From Cephalopachus bancanus (Eukaryota > Chordata > Mammalia > Primates > Tarsiidae): 64,000 bases of DNA. The notes beneath the pieces were generated by a model, which saw nothing but the letters and a program-made list of their open reading frames with translations, had not been told where the DNA came from and made no database searches. The stretch is from the NCBI GenBank assembly GCA_027257055.1, contig JAPVLO010000153.1, forward strand, positions 7,316,001 to 7,380,000, written 5' to 3'. This document shows, in pieces, positions 1-11,985 of this stretch; the first letter of the stretch is position 1, and each line of letters starts with the position of its first letter. The translations under genes and the position numbers were made by a program.

Positions 1-1757
1 GCAATCCCATTCACAATAGCCATCAAAAAAATGAAATACCTCGGCATTCATACCTTCCTAACCAGAGAAATGAAAGACCTTTACAATGAGAACTACAAAA
101 CGCTGGTCAAAGAAATCTAAGAAGACACAAACAAATGGAAAAATATTCTATGCTCATGGATAGGAAGAATGAACAATGTTAAGATGTCCTTCCTACCAAA
201 GGCAATCTACAGATTCAACGCAATACCCTATAAGTTACCAATATCATTCTTCTCAGACCTGAAAATGACAATACAGAAATTCATATGGAAACATAAACTA
301 CCACAAAGAGCCAAAACAATTCTTAGCAAAAGAAACAAAGCAGGAGGTATCACACTTCCATACTTCAAACTTACTATAAGGCTACAGTAATCAAAACAGC
401 CTAGTATTGGTACAAGAACAGGCACATAGACCAATGGAACCGGATAGAGATTCCAGAAGCAAAGTCTCAATTTCTCAATCAACCAGTCTTTGACAAAGCC
501 TCCAACAACAACCACTGGGGAGAGGAGAACCTGCTTAGTAAATGGAGCTGGGAAAACTGGCTGACCACATGCAGAAGATTGAAACAGGACCCTTACCTAT
601 CACCATACACAAAAATTAACTCTAAATGGATCAAAGACCTAAACGTAAAACCTCAAACTATAAGAATCTTAGAAAATACAGGAGGAGACACCCTTATGGA
701 AATTGGAATTAACAACCAATTCCTATTCAGAACCCTAAAGGCCAATACCATAAGAAATAACATAGACAAATGGGATCTGATCAAACTAATGAGCTTCTGT
801 AAAGCAAAAGAAACCATCAAGCGAGCAGGGAGACAGTCCACAGAATGGGAAGAAATATTTGCCAACTTATATCTGACAAAGGCCTAACATCTAGGATCTA
901 CAAGGAACTCAAATGCTCCAAAAGGAAAAAAAAAACATAGAGCCCCTTTAAAAGTGGGCAAAAGACATGAATAGACACTTCTCAGAAGAAGATATATGGG
1001 CAGCCAACAGACACATGAAAAAGTGCTCAGCCTCACTCATCATCAGAGAAATGCAAATCAAAACTACACTGAGATACCATCTAACCCAGTAAGAATGGCC
1101 ATCATTAATAAAACAAACAACAACAGATGCTGGCAAGGATGCAGAGAGAAAGGAACGCTTCTACACTGCTGGTGGGAATGCAAGCTAGTGCAATCTCTTT
1201 GGAAGACAGTGTGGTGATTTCTGAAAGAACTAGTAATTCACCTTACATACAACCCAGCAATTCCCCTATTGGGAATATACCTGAAGGAACTCAAATCATT
1301 CTACAAAAAAGATACCTGCGCACATATGTTTGTTGTAGTTCTATTCACAATAGCAAAAACATGGAACCGACCATGTTGCCCATCGAAGCTGGAGTGGATA
1401 AAGAAAATGTGCTACATGTACACAGTAGAATATTATGCAACCCTAAAGAAGGTCAAATATATAGACCTCGCAGCAACTTAGATGGACTTGGAGTTGATCA
1501 TACTCAGTGATCTATCACAGAAAAAAAGAACAGGAGTACCATATGTTCTCACTCATAAGTGGACTTTGAACAATTATAATACTATAAGAAAGTGTTTGGC
1601 CGTAATGGGAAACTGTCAGGGGAGGGCTGGTGGGATTGGCAGCTGAGGGAAACTGCTAGGGGAGGAGGGGCATACCTCATCAGCAAGAGTGCCTGCATAA
1701 TCAATGTTTGTTTACCTAACCCTAAATTATAGCCCACATTTTTATAATAAAAGAAGA
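1..1757 (+). mobile_element. L1 LINE, 3' part (ORF2 C-terminus and 3' UTR)
   Basis: Sense L1: the reverse-transcriptase thumb and C-terminal ORF2 coding region (readable pieces [49 protein letters not shown]), then a 3' UTR ending near TTTATAATAAAAGAAGAAC. It is broken by many stops, for example TAA at 118-120, and by frameshifts, so it is dead. The 5' end lies outside the window. The 3' UTR differs from the human L1PA type, suggesting another primate lineage. Confidence 0.9.
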
Positions 1758-2397
1758 ACAATAAAGTAACTTTCCCAAGGTCAAATACCTTAAAGTAGGA
1801 AAGCCAGGGTTCAAGAATATGTGCTTTTACTTTACTCTTAAGTATTTTATTTGTGGAATAAAATTATACTTTCATTTAAAAGATAAAATATAGTTAAATA
1901 AACAATGAATTTTGGCAAGAATATTCAATCTCATCATGTGAGGGCTTCAGCTAACTGATGCCTGTTCTTTAGAGTTAATACACAATCCAGGGGAAATATT
2001 ACTATATCCTTGCTTACAGTACAGATGTGGTTTATGACCATCAGGAAAGTGACCCAGGAAGACACACTAAATAGCCACAAAGAGCTCCTCCAAACATGCA
2101 CATATCAAGAAGGCACCTCTATGCCAGGGCAGTTGCCAAATTGATGGAAAGGTTCAGTGAGACACTTGCAGTTGGTCGGGAATTCTCCAATAGTTCCAGG
2201 ATTGGCTTGCAGTGCTGAATGCTCTTTGTAAAAGCAAGATGCAATTGTGTTCAACTAGATAATTCTTTGGAAGACTGAAGTTGATTCTGTCTTTCTTATT
2301 ATTGTAAATGGGACTATTCACTGATTCAGTCAAAGAACATATAACACAAAGAGTTTTGATTGTAAAAAAAAGTGTCAAAAAATGGTGTCCAGCTTAC

Positions 2398-2654
2398 CCA
2401 TGATATCATTCATCCGACTCAGGGAGGAAGTATCTGAAATGTCTAATAATATGACAAAATCAAATGCAGAAGAGGGAAGAGGTACTTCTTTGGAAGTTGC
2501 AATATCTGCCGCCAATGTGAATTTTTGTGCTTTTTTTCTCTCTACTTCTATGGATTTTTTATTGCAGCCTGTGAGAGCTTCTTCTAGAAGCTGCGCTTGG
2601 TTTAAAGTCATTGGAAAACCATCCAGGATCCAGCCTTGATTCACAGGTATCTCA
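2398..2654 (-). CDS. SPEF2: SPEF2 exon k (257 bp), DGFP signature
   Basis: Acceptor GTTTTAATTTAG|TGAGAT, donor ATCATGG|GTAAGC. After the split Asn it reads EIPVNQGWILDGFPMTLNQA, the counterpart of the adenylate-kinase signature. The usual Arg after DGFP is Met here. It continues through a Lys/Glu stretch to AFDFVILLDISDTSSLSRMN, which resembles the strand of the kinase core that follows the signature. It ends in phase 1, and the following exon is beyond the left edge of the window. Length and content fit SPEF2 well. Confidence 0.94.
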
Positions 2655-2814
2655 CTAAATTAAAACAGGACAATTCATTAACATCTTGCTAGACACAAGT
2701 GCTGTGAAAATATTATGGATGGATATTGCCTTTTGCTTTCAATTCCACAATAACCTCCTACTGCATGAATTTTATTACTTTGTAGCTAAAAGGTTAGGTT
2801 TACTAATGTGCCTC

Positions 2815-3060
2815 AGTCATTCTCTTGCTTAAAATCCTTCTGTGGGTCCCTGTTGCCTTCCAAATCTATTCCAGAGGCCTTGTCATGGTACTTCAAACGA
2901 ACTGACCACAACTTACTTCTCTATAGTTTTTCCCTATTTAAATCATAATTTTGAGCCACTTCCTTCAAAACAAATTGTGCCCCTCCCTGTTATGTGAGTA
3001 TGAATTGTATTTTCTAGCTTATGTCCACAGGCTGTTCTTCCCAGTATATTTCACAAAGTA
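2815..3060 (+). mobile_element. Old LINE L2-like fragment
   Basis: Pattern CTTGCTTAAAATCCTTCTGTGGGTCCC followed by a degenerate stretch resembles the 3' region of L2. It is very diverged and called by eye only. No open frame. Confidence 0.4.
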
Positions 3061-3529
3061 GTTGTGTGGATGAGCTAAAATGATGTATTTTAAAAAACCC
3101 AGCACAGAAAACCCAGCACAGAGATTAGCACATACTAGACACCTGTGCTGCCAACTGGAAAAGTTCTTCCTATCCCACCCAATCCTGGATGAGTTATAGT
3201 AGCCTAATTTGAACTCCTCTGATTCTCATTCACTTCACCACACAAGTGGTAATTATATTTCTCAACTTAAAAGCAAAATTCAAGTGAGTCTTTTTAAATA
3301 CCAATTAAGTTACAGGTTTCTGAAGGATAAGGACCATTTCTTGGGCTTTTTCACTTTGCACAGTGTCCTCTTTAGAGAATGAGTGTACAAGAATTATTAT
3401 TTTAGTTTGTAACTGGAAAACAAGGTAAAAAAGCATACACTTCAACTTTGTTCTTCTAAATCCCTAAATCACATAAAATTGAGATTTTGGCCTTTGGAAT
3501 GATGATGAAAAACTCAAAATTCTGCCAAA

Positions 3530-6100
3530 ATATGCTTAAAGAGTTTTATTCTGAGTCTGTATGAGTGACAGTGGTTCAGGTTACACAATCTCAAGAGGGC
3601 CTAAGAAAGTGTGCTCAGGGTTGTTGGTTTACAGTTTAGTTTTATACATTCGAGAGAGACAGGAATGCAGATAAATCATAAATCATACAAGGAAGGTTCA
3701 CATTGGTTCAGTCCCAAAGGGCAGCACAACTCAAAGGGAGTGGGACTTACAAAGTCATAGGTGGGCCTTAGGGATCCTTTAGTGGCAATTGGTTGAGAGA
3801 GTTAAGCTATTAGTCTAAAGACCTGACATTTGTAGAAAGGAATGTCTGAATTAAGATAAGGAGTTTACTGGGCATGATGGCTTATGCCTGTAATCCCAGT
3901 ACTTTGGGAGGCAGAGGCGAGAGGATTGCCTGAGCCACGGGTTTGAGATCAACCTGGGCAACATGGCGAGACCTCGTCTCTACAATAAATAAAAAGATTA
4001 GCTAGGCATGGCAGCACATGCCTGTAGTTCCAGCTACCTGTAAAGCTGAAATGGAAGGATCACCTGAGCCCAGTAGGTCGAGGCTGCAGTGGCTGTGAGT
4101 GTGCCACTGCACTCCAGTCTGGGCGACAGAGTGAGACTCTGACTCAAAACAACAACAACAACAAAACAAATGAACAAACAAAAAAGATAAGGAGGCTGTG
4201 GAGACCAAAGTTCTGATTTGAAGATGAAGCCTCTTAGGTGGCAGTCCTTAGAGAGACTAGATGGCAAATGTCTTTTTTTCAGACTTTAAAGGCATCAGAC
4301 ACTCAGCTAATCCCCCCTGCATCCGGGAAGGCATAGAAGAAGAAAGATCTGTCTATGTTAATAGAGAATCTCTACAAACAAAAATTTCTCCCCATAAAAG
4401 ACAGCTTTGCAAGACTACTTGAAAGTATGTTAAAGAAATATATTTGGGGGTAAATTTTTTTCTTTCTTTATCTGTCATATGATATAAGAATCAGGTTGGA
4501 AGGTAAACCACATTATATAGGGTTGATAAAAAACCCTTCTGATGAGACTTTATGGTTTGTAGAGTGTGATTACCCCAGACCGCTTAGACAGGAGTTTGAG
4601 CAAGAGAAAAAAGTCAAAGTTTAGTCCTCGGTCCCCTGCCTTGGCTGAAAATCATTTCATAGAATGCATGTGCAGGTCAACAAACAGCAGGAGGTCCCAT
4701 ACGGCTAGGAAGGCTCATTCCTAGAGTTGTCTATTTAGTGGCTATTGTTTTGATATAAGCAATGTCAGATTATGGGGGAAGAACATAGTTTGACCTGATT
4801 TAACAGTCAATTGTTTAAGGGGTGAGAGAGAGTTGGGCTTAGGGTTCAGTTTGAAACACATCCTGGATCAGATCTATTTTGTGAGCTATCATGATCCAGG
4901 CATTTTACTGTGTCTTTTTCCTTTTCCTGTGTCTGACATAACATTTACAATAGACATATAATGATAATATAGCAATAAATATTACAAAAATGGTAAAGAT
5001 TAGGTATCCAAGAAAGTTATAGGTAGAATCAGAAGGCAGTAAACACCTGACTAGCCAAACAATTCCCTGTGTGTCATTATATTCTTGAATCAGACTAAAG
5101 ATGTTTACCTTCCTTCTCAAGGGTCATTTGAAACTTATAATAAATCTTATTTAAGGACTGTAGGACCAATACTACATCAGAATTCAATAAACTTAATTTT
5201 TCCTCTGGAATTGATTTTCATAGGTATAACATCCTGAGGAGGGTATAAATCAAATTTGAGAAACACCTGGTCCTCAATGTCTAAATTGTCATAGGACTTG
5301 TTTACAGTTGACAAATCTATTTCTTCCATTACTTTTGTGTTATACTATACACTGGTATTTGAGAGGAAAAAAAGATTTCGTTACAGGAGAAGTAATATAA
5401 TTCTACAGTGTCACTTTGTTGTCCTTCCCAACAAAAATGGCCCTTTTCCATATACCAAATGTTATGTCCCAAGGAGATGAATATTAGGGACCAAATTTGA
5501 GAGAAATCAGTGTTCCAAGTGACTTGAGATATAGCCACATTCTTTTTTTGTTTCCACAGCCTGAGAAGTAAATAGGATGCCATATATTTTTATTAGCTGA
5601 AATAGCCCATCTACTTCCCATGGGGGCATATTATCTACAACGGTCTTAGTGGCTGTCAGTTGAACAAAAAAATAGTTTTGAGATTCAGTCAACGTTGGTA
5701 CCTGTGTGTTAAGAATACAGTATCTAAGGACGCATTTACCATGTAAACATTGACATAAATTTCCAGGACCACATGCCTTCTATAGATGCTTAGATTGTGC
5801 CTCAGCGCCGTGTAATCCTTCATAGCTACCTCCAATTGCATTTGGAATAACATGAGTATGAGCCCTTGTTGTGTTAGAATACATGCCTGTTCCCATCTTT
5901 GGGTTTGGGAGTATGCTTTTATGGTTTGTCTGATTTATTTTATCCATTTGATGAATGCTGTGTTATCTTTTAGGGCAGATTCTCATCCCCTTTCCTCTTC
6001 CTGGATAGCATTCCTTGCCTATGCACTGTCTTCTCTGCCATTGCCTTCCTGCCCCAGCACTGCCTAGCCTTTGGATCTCTGGGTACAGCTCCCTTAACTC
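3530..6100 (-). mobile_element. Degenerate endogenous retrovirus: LTR-like and env-like remnant
   Basis: Read on the minus strand, 5950-4905 holds several adjacent degenerate reading frames. The last (5120-4905) has a hydrophobic membrane-span-like segment followed by a short Lys/Arg-rich tail, as at the end of a retroviral envelope transmembrane subunit. Upstream pieces (around 5700-5500 and 5583-5329) have Cys, Trp and N-glycosylation-type sequons. Immediately beyond it (3530-4890) lies non-coding sequence that resembles an antisense LTR in memory, interrupted by the SINE at 3864-4183. Several stops and frame changes make it non-functional. The family is unassigned; a decayed cellular gene is an alternative. 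Confidence 0.42.
3864..4183 (+). mobile_element. Alu-type dimeric SINE
   Basis: Full dimer (CTGGGCATGATGGCTTATGCC start, ACAATAAATAAAAAG linker, CTCTGACTCAAAAC end, CAA-rich tail) with a perfect 11-bp duplication AAGATAAGGAG at 3853-3863 and 4184-4194. Inserted in the LTR-like sequence. Left arm has the older GGCAACATGGCGAGACC form. Confidence 0.9.
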
Positions 6101-6463
6101 CCTTCCTGAAAAACAAAATAAGGAGGCACAGTGGCCTATGACCACATGGTTAGGGTCTCTCCAAAATCTGTCTCTTGGCTTTCCAATTATTTAATTTTTT
6201 CTTGAATTCTCCACAAGTAATAGAATCTGATCTGTATTCCTTCCAGGTGAAAGAAGTTAAGGTTGCTAAAGAGGAGAAAGTGAAATACTGGCATGTAAAT
6301 CACACAAAAAAATCTATCTTTACCTTCTGTTTATTTTCTTATATAGATAAGTAAAATTTGTTAAATATTAAAAACAAAAAATATTTCTATATTATTCTTC
6401 ATATACCTTTGTGGGATAAAGATTATATTAAATGAATACAACAAAGAAAAATGAAATACATAC

Positions 6464-6567
6464 TTAATAGCATTTACCATGATGTCAACTAGCAACATAT
6501 CAGAAATGCTCTTTCCTTTCTTCAGCAACTGTTCTGACTTTGCACCAAGCTGAGCACGCACAGTGAG
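6464..6567 (-). CDS. SPEF2: SPEF2 exon j (104 bp)
   Basis: Acceptor TTATTTTTCCAG|CTCACT, donor GCTATTAA|GTATGT. Peptide LTVRAQLGAKSEQLLKKGKS then ISDMLLVDIMVNAI. The pattern resembles the AMP-binding helices of adenylate kinases, where a Gly- and Lys-rich segment with a bound on 'L..G..I.D.l...' precedes the DGFP strand. A second possible donor, ATCATG|GTAAAT, lies inside the exon but would give the wrong phase for the next exon. Ends in phase 2; AA joins T to give Asn. Confidence 0.92.
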
Positions 6568-6774
6568 CTGGAAAAATAAACAATGAATGGCAGAAGATTG
6601 CTAATTTAAAAGTCAGATGCCAAATGTTTAGAGGAAAAAACAATTAAATGGCCATGCTCTCTGATGAGGACACTGATCATTTGGCACAATTCAGGAGTTC
6701 AGGAAGCATTTAGGACAATTTGTATGCAGATTTTTGAGGCTCTAATTTCATCCCTTACTAACTATTCTCTTGGT

Positions 6775-7150
6775 CCTGCTGGACAGGCACCTTTCTGCCT
6801 CACTGTTCTTGTTGTCTGGAACACTTGCCCAGCTCCACTGGGCTGGTTCTCTCACCTCTTTCAATCTGTTTAAATCTCTTTCCCAAGGAGCCTTGCCCCA
6901 TGTCATAGGTGACCGTGCCTCTTTCCCCTGGTCCTGGCCTGAGCTCCTGTTCTCCTGGCTCCATTCTACCTTTCTTTTTTCTCATGACATGATCACCATC
7001 TCACAAATCACATTTATTTGTATAATCATAGTTTAATACCTGCCTCCCTGCATTAGAATGTAAATGCCATAAGGGCAAGGAACTCTGTCTTTTTTGTTCA
7101 CTGATATATCCAAGTTATTACAACAGTATGCAAAACAAAGTACACTCTTT
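6775..7150 (+). mobile_element. LINE L2 3' end fragment
   Basis: The run CACCTTTCTGCCTCACTG ... CATTAGAATGTAAATGCCATAAGGGCAAGGA ... ATATATCCAAG is the typical L2 3' tail layout (TGTAAGCTCCATGAGGGCAGGGA consensus). Strongly diverged. Confidence 0.6.
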
Positions 7151-7950
7151 GAATTGAATTGAGTATGGAATTGGGGATTTGTAAATCAATAAATGTCAAT
7201 ATAAAAATATACTTAACCTTTCTACTAGCTCATATTTTGAATGCACAGAATACAAATTCTAAGTCTCCTTTTATTGCTTTTTAAAAACCCATTCAGTCAT
7301 CTTGTTTACAGTTTGGTATATATCCTTCCAAAACTTTTACTACCTTTATTTTGAAATCTAAATATTATAAAACTGTTTTCCCTGATGAAATGCATAAAAG
7401 TAATCAAATGTAATAAAAATAAAGTAAATGGAATTGTACTTGATTAATTTCATGACCAAAATAATGCTTCATATATAGTAAAGCAATACTACTTATGGAA
7501 ACATTAGTTTACATTAGGAGCAATTGTGAGTGAATTGTTGTAAACAGTTTTTCAAGAGTTAATTTAAAAATTCTGTAGTGTCACCAACAAGAGTAAGGAT
7601 ATATTCTGAAAAAGTTATCTAAAGGTAAACAGGGTATGAGAAGAAATAAAAGTAACAAATGAAGTGGTAAAGGAAAATGTACAAAAATAAATTCAGCTTC
7701 AGTCTAAAATTTGGAAAAAGCATGTGTGTACCTGGCAAAATTGAATAATAATTTTCACTACTTTAGATATAAAATTAAGACTATAAAAATGTTAAATAAA
7801 CTTAGATTAGCTACTATTTTACCATCGAATTTACTTTGAAACCAAAGAAAAGCACATTGCTATTTCATTCCATTTGAACTCACATCAAAAGGCCATGAAT
7901 CATTACACATTTTTATATACTAGTAGCCAAAATTAGATTATAATACTTAC

Positions 7951-8012
7951 TTTCAAGAAACTATCACTTGGTTTGACTTCTTCAGCTTGTGGTGTTTTAT
8001 TAATATTAGTAT
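7951..8012 (-). CDS. SPEF2: SPEF2 exon i (62 bp)
   Basis: Acceptor TTCCTATTGCTAG|ATACT, donor TTGAAA|GTAAGT. With the base carried over from exon h it reads DTNINKTPQAEEVKPSDSFL then K, ending in phase 0. Exons h and i together are 123 nt (41 codons), so joint skipping would keep the frame while skipping either alone would not. It ends the flexible insert before the helical LTVRAQLG segment. Confidence 0.87.
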
Positions 8013-8221
8013 CTAGCAATAGGAAAAGTGGTAAGAACAAATTTCTAGTATTTATTCCCATCAACCAAATCACTATTTGACCCTCTATAGTTCTGGACAT
8101 AACGGTTATCAGATCCAGTTATGCCTGAGAGACTCAGAGGAATTAAGTAATAGAATCATCACACATAGCATTTACCTTCATTCTGCACCATTAAGACCCT
8201 GGCCACTGTGTGCTTGGTGTT

Positions 8222-8275
8222 TTCCCCTCCTTCTCTCCCTTCTTCCCTCCCTCCCTTCCTCTCTTCCTCCCTTCT
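8222..8275 (+). repeat. Pyrimidine tract (CTTCCC-rich)
   Basis: About 54 bases composed only of C and T apart from the ends, with CCCTCC and CCTTC repeats. A possible H-DNA or purine/pyrimidine strand-asymmetric element; it lies in the intron between exons h and i. Confidence 0.7.
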
Positions 8276-8639
8276 TGGAAGACTGGAGCCTATAACAATA
8301 TCAGTAAAAATACTTTAACACAGTTTGGGTTCTTTTCAGAAGATAAATCATGTTTCTTAAAAAATTTTGTCAAAATCTTAATCTACTATACTTTTGTTTT
8401 TCTGGATTACCACGTTATAGATAAGCTCATCTAAAAGCAGACAGCTCTATAAGTTGGATGGGTTTTTAATTAAATTCTGTGGAAAAATAAGACATTTTTA
8501 AGAGTTTGCTTATACTTAATTGGACCAATGTAATAAAATACTTATAAATAGTTTTAAAAATCAATTAAAATTATCTCTTAAGAAACAAGTGACTGGAATA
8601 AACAACAGATCATGTCTTTCTAAAAAATGGAAAATCCAA

Positions 8640-9300
8640 CTTCTCTGGGAGAGTTAAGTGTGCATGGTAAACCTGGAGAGTGTTCAATGGTAATGGCAAT
8701 AATGATCATGACACAGGAGGATCTCAGCTTCAATACTAGAACATGAGAAAACTTATATGGCCAAGTCTTCACTAACACAAATAGGAAAGGTATTTAATAT
8801 TTAAAATTATTTTCCTTCAATGATTCTTCAAAGGATCTGAAAGACTATAGCCCAAATACCAAGGGAGATAGCTTTTTGTTAGGTTTGGGAGTCTTGATTC
8901 TATTCGACTTGTTCACGGTTGAGAATAAACGTAGCTTTATTAGAGGAATCACTGTGCACGTGGGTTGAAAAGACCAGATTCTACAGCCCCTCTCAATACA
9001 GTGAACAAAGAGAGCCCAGTAGAGCTCACACACAGACCTGCTTAGGTGAGAAGAAACAAGAAAATACTGTCTCCCTGTACAGCCAGGAAGAATGAGGATT
9101 TATTCTGGCTGTTATAATATACAGCAAAATTGAGCAACTATTTGAAGGAGGCTGAAAAGATTCCCTTGCAATTTTCATTTTATATCCCCAGTTGTAGACA
9201 AGGGATGTCTTGCTCTCACTGTCAAGTGACCATGTAGGCAAATATGCAAAACTCTGACCTCTGTTTCTTTCCTTGAAAGCATGTTTATGCTCTCATACAT
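8640..9300. other. Intronic sequence with unassigned repeat-like segment
   Basis: Between exons h and i. A stretch around 8880-9110 (GAGAATAAACGTAGCTTTATTAG, then a Cys/Pro-poor unique tract) has an AATAAA and the feel of an antisense LTR or DNA-transposon end, but I cannot name it. Confidence 0.25.
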
Positions 9301-9360
9301 AGGCTTTTATTATTTGTATCTCCAATGTAAATAATAGATTATTTGTATTAATATCTTCAC

Positions 9361-9421
9361 CTTTTGTTTCTGGCAATACTTTATCTGAAACAGGACCAGC
9401 TGAAAATGCATTTTGTGGATC
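9361..9421 (-). CDS. SPEF2: SPEF2 exon h (61 bp)
   Basis: Small linker exon. Acceptor TTTTCTCCCCCAAAG|GATCC, donor ACAAAAG|GTGAAG. Encodes DPQNAFSAGPVSDKVLPETK plus one base, entering in phase 0 and leaving in phase 1. It continues the low-complexity insert inside the adenylate-kinase-like domain. The sequence matches my memory of SPEF2 at this point. Confidence 0.88.
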
Positions 9422-9618
9422 CTTTGGGGGAGAAAACATACACAAGAATTAAAAATGCTGTATTTTAGTAATAACCTTCCTAATTTTAAATCTATAAGTA
9501 AGCTTTTGAGAACAAGTATGCTATTTTACCTATAATTTTAATGATATTATGGGGAATTGAAGTTTAAGTCCTAAATTATATTTCTAGAAACAAAAAATAT
9601 TTGATAATAGTGGCACTT

Positions 9619-9908
9619 GGCCGGGCTCGGTGGCTCTACCTGTAATCCCGCGCTTTAGGAGGCCAAGGTGAGTGGATTGCCTGAGCCTGCGGGTTCGAGA
9701 CCCGCCTGGGCAACTTGGTGAGACCTCATCTCTACAATAAATCAAAAAATTAGCCAGGCATGGTAGCGCGTGCCTGTAGTTCCAGCTATTAGGAAGGCTG
9801 AGGCGGAAGGATCGCTGGAGTCCAGCAGGTCGAGGCTGCAGTGGCTAGGAGTGTGCCACTGAACTTCAGTCTGGGTGACAGAGTGAGACTCCAACTCAAA
9901 AAAAAAAA
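9619..9908 (+). mobile_element. Alu-type dimeric SINE
   Basis: Starts GGCCGGGCTCGGTGGCTC and ends GACTCCAACTC plus A10. Left arm has the GGCAACTTGGTGAGACC form. A weak flank duplication (AATAGTGGCACTT / AATAGGGCATTT) is possible. Confidence 0.9.
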
Positions 9909-10299
9909 CAACAATAGGGCATTTATAAGAAACACACAGTAACCTGTGGGGTAATCTATCTTTTGAATGGTCTTCAATTACTGTTAATTGAATATACCAA
10001 CTACTATTTTGAAATATATAATAAAACTTGAGAAAAAGATAGAGTTTATGGGAAACCATCTTACAAAAAAACCCTAGAGGTGTTAGTCATAGCAATAGAG
10101 AAATAAGAAAAATAAAAAATTTACATTATCTATCATTCTATTGGTTAAAATAGAAAGAGTACCACAACATGGAAAAAGAGATAGCCCACAATAAAGAAAA
10201 TGTCTCCCAGTTATTTTCAGGATGCACTGTTAAATGGTATGCATTTTGCAGCCTATACAAATGATCTGAATTCAATTCTCAGCTAATTTAATCAATTGT

Positions 10300-10460
10300 A
10301 GAGACAGCATAAGGTAGGAGAAAAAGTATTGGACTTAGAATCTGGAATGCCAATCATGTACTAACCATCAATAAGCCTTCTGAGCTCAAGCAATAAATTC
10401 ATGATTAGGGTCTTTACTCCCTTCTCTGTAAAATGAAGGGGCCAGACCATATCAGTGATT
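10300..10460 (+). mobile_element. MIR-like SINE relic
   Basis: GTATTGGACTTAGAATCTGGAATGCC ... CTCTGTAAAATGAAGGGGCCAGACC follows the MIR core layout (lesion-like 'gacttggaatcagaa ... ctctgtaaaatggg'). Ancient and diverged. Confidence 0.5.
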
Positions 10461-11236
10461 CTCCATGTGGAGCAACATTATCCTATTCACCACCCACTCC
10501 AGGAATCTTCATGCAATAATGTAATGAAATACAAAACTGGTAGGAATGTGACAGATAAATTGCACAGAGAGCCCCGCCCTCACACCTGAGATCTAAACTA
10601 TACCTGAGGTCAGCATACTATGGCCAATGAACCAAATTCAGCCAGCTGACTATTTTTATGTGGTTTCTGGACATCACTCAAGCAGTCTAGCACTGTGAGA
10701 CTGGAGACAAAGCAAGGAGTCTTCCTCTACCTCGGTACCTGCTGGGCTCCCATACTTGTCTTAGCCACTGCTCAGGGCTGGTTTTGGTCTCTAACTACAC
10801 ACTGGGGACTTTAATGTTGGCAAGTGAGTAGGTGATTTCTTGAGTTCTCCCACAAAACTCATATGCCACTCTCTCAACCTCTGTAATTCAGTCACTCCTC
10901 CTGTCCTCAATCACCAGCCAGTGGCTGTTTCCTCAGGAGAACGTCTCCAGTTGATGGCAACTGGGTGGTCCACTCAGGCAAACTGATGGAGGTGAAGGGA
11001 AGTAAGAGTTTTTTCTCTTGGTTATACAAGTATCCACACAGTATCATTGATTTTGCCTCTTGGCCTAAAATAATGACTAAATATTTAATATTTACCCTGG
11101 GCCTTTAAAAAATGTAAAATGCTATTCTTTGGGCCTTAACACAGAAGACCTCTGGTGTAGAAGATTTTTAAGATTCCATCCAGATTCAAATCTCTACTGT
11201 ACTAGGTGCAGAAAAGAAAACTAGAATCACACTTGC

Positions 11237-11391
11237 CTGGCTTTCTTTACTCTCCTCTTGTGGAACTGGTAGAGCCTTGTCTTTATTTTCTTTCTGAATT
11301 GGTAGGGTCTCACTAACTTTTTCATTGTCATGAAATGCTTGGATAGCTTCTTGAACAAGAGTGTCAATAGAAAGTATCTGAATAGGAAAGA
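11237..11391 (-). CDS. SPEF2: SPEF2 exon g (155 bp), non-canonical GC donor
   Basis: Acceptor TTGTACTTTAG|TCTTTC. The peptide after the split Val is FPIQILSIDTLVQEAIQAFH, then an acidic linker ending EESKESQ. The only donor that keeps the frame is CAG|GCAAGT, a GC donor whose other positions match the U1 consensus perfectly. The nearest GT, four bases on (CAA|GTGTGA), would shift the frame into the next exon. The linker after the helical SIDTLVQEAIQAF is rich in Glu, Lys and Pro and is probably an insertion relative to a compact adenylate kinase. Confidence 0.9.
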
Positions 11392-11518
11392 CTAAAGTAC
11401 AAAAGATAATTTTATAAATAGCTTTTCATTAGGGAAATTGAAATTGTTGTTTTTATGTATAGTTTTACCCTATAACACCATCTTTCAGACTCTCTAGAAC
11501 TGTCTTTTTCATTAGGCT

Positions 11519-11850
11519 TTTTAAAAAAGTAAGTTGTAGTAAAATTCATATAACATAAAATTAACTATTGTAACTATTTCATCATCCCCAAAGGAAACCC
11601 AATACTCATTAAGCTACCATTCCCTATTTTCCTACTCCTGTCCCTGATAACCAATGATTTAGTTTCTGTCTCTATGGATTTGCCCTTTCTGTATATTTCA
11701 TACAAATGAAATCATACACGATGTGACCTTTTGTATCTGGCTTTTTTCATTTAGCATAATGTTGTCAAGGATCATTTATATTCATAGCATGTATCAGTAT
11801 TTAATTCATTTTTATGACTGAATAATATGACCTGGACAATAAAGTACATG
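11519..11850 (-). mobile_element. Old L1 (L1M-type) 3' fragment, antisense
   Basis: The plus strand contains CATTTAGCATAATGTTGTCAAGGATCATTTATATTCATAGCATGTATCAGT ... TTTTATGACTGAATAATATG in shorter recognisable blocks, the well-known reverse complement of the L1M 3' region. Confidence 0.7.
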
Positions 11851-11985
11851 ATCAACCTATCATAAAATTTTTGATGGTAGAGATTTCCCCTCAAAGCTTC
11901 TTATTTGTGTTACATAGACATAGACATAGATAGCTACCATTAGTGTAAATAGAACTTAATGAAGGGTGAAAAAGAGAAATTCTAC

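Noticed and set aside
579..887. 102-residue frame with recognisable RT-like sequence
   Set aside because: A fragment of dead L1 ORF2, not a gene.
1127..1510. 127-residue plus-strand frame
   Set aside because: L1 3' region in a shifted frame.
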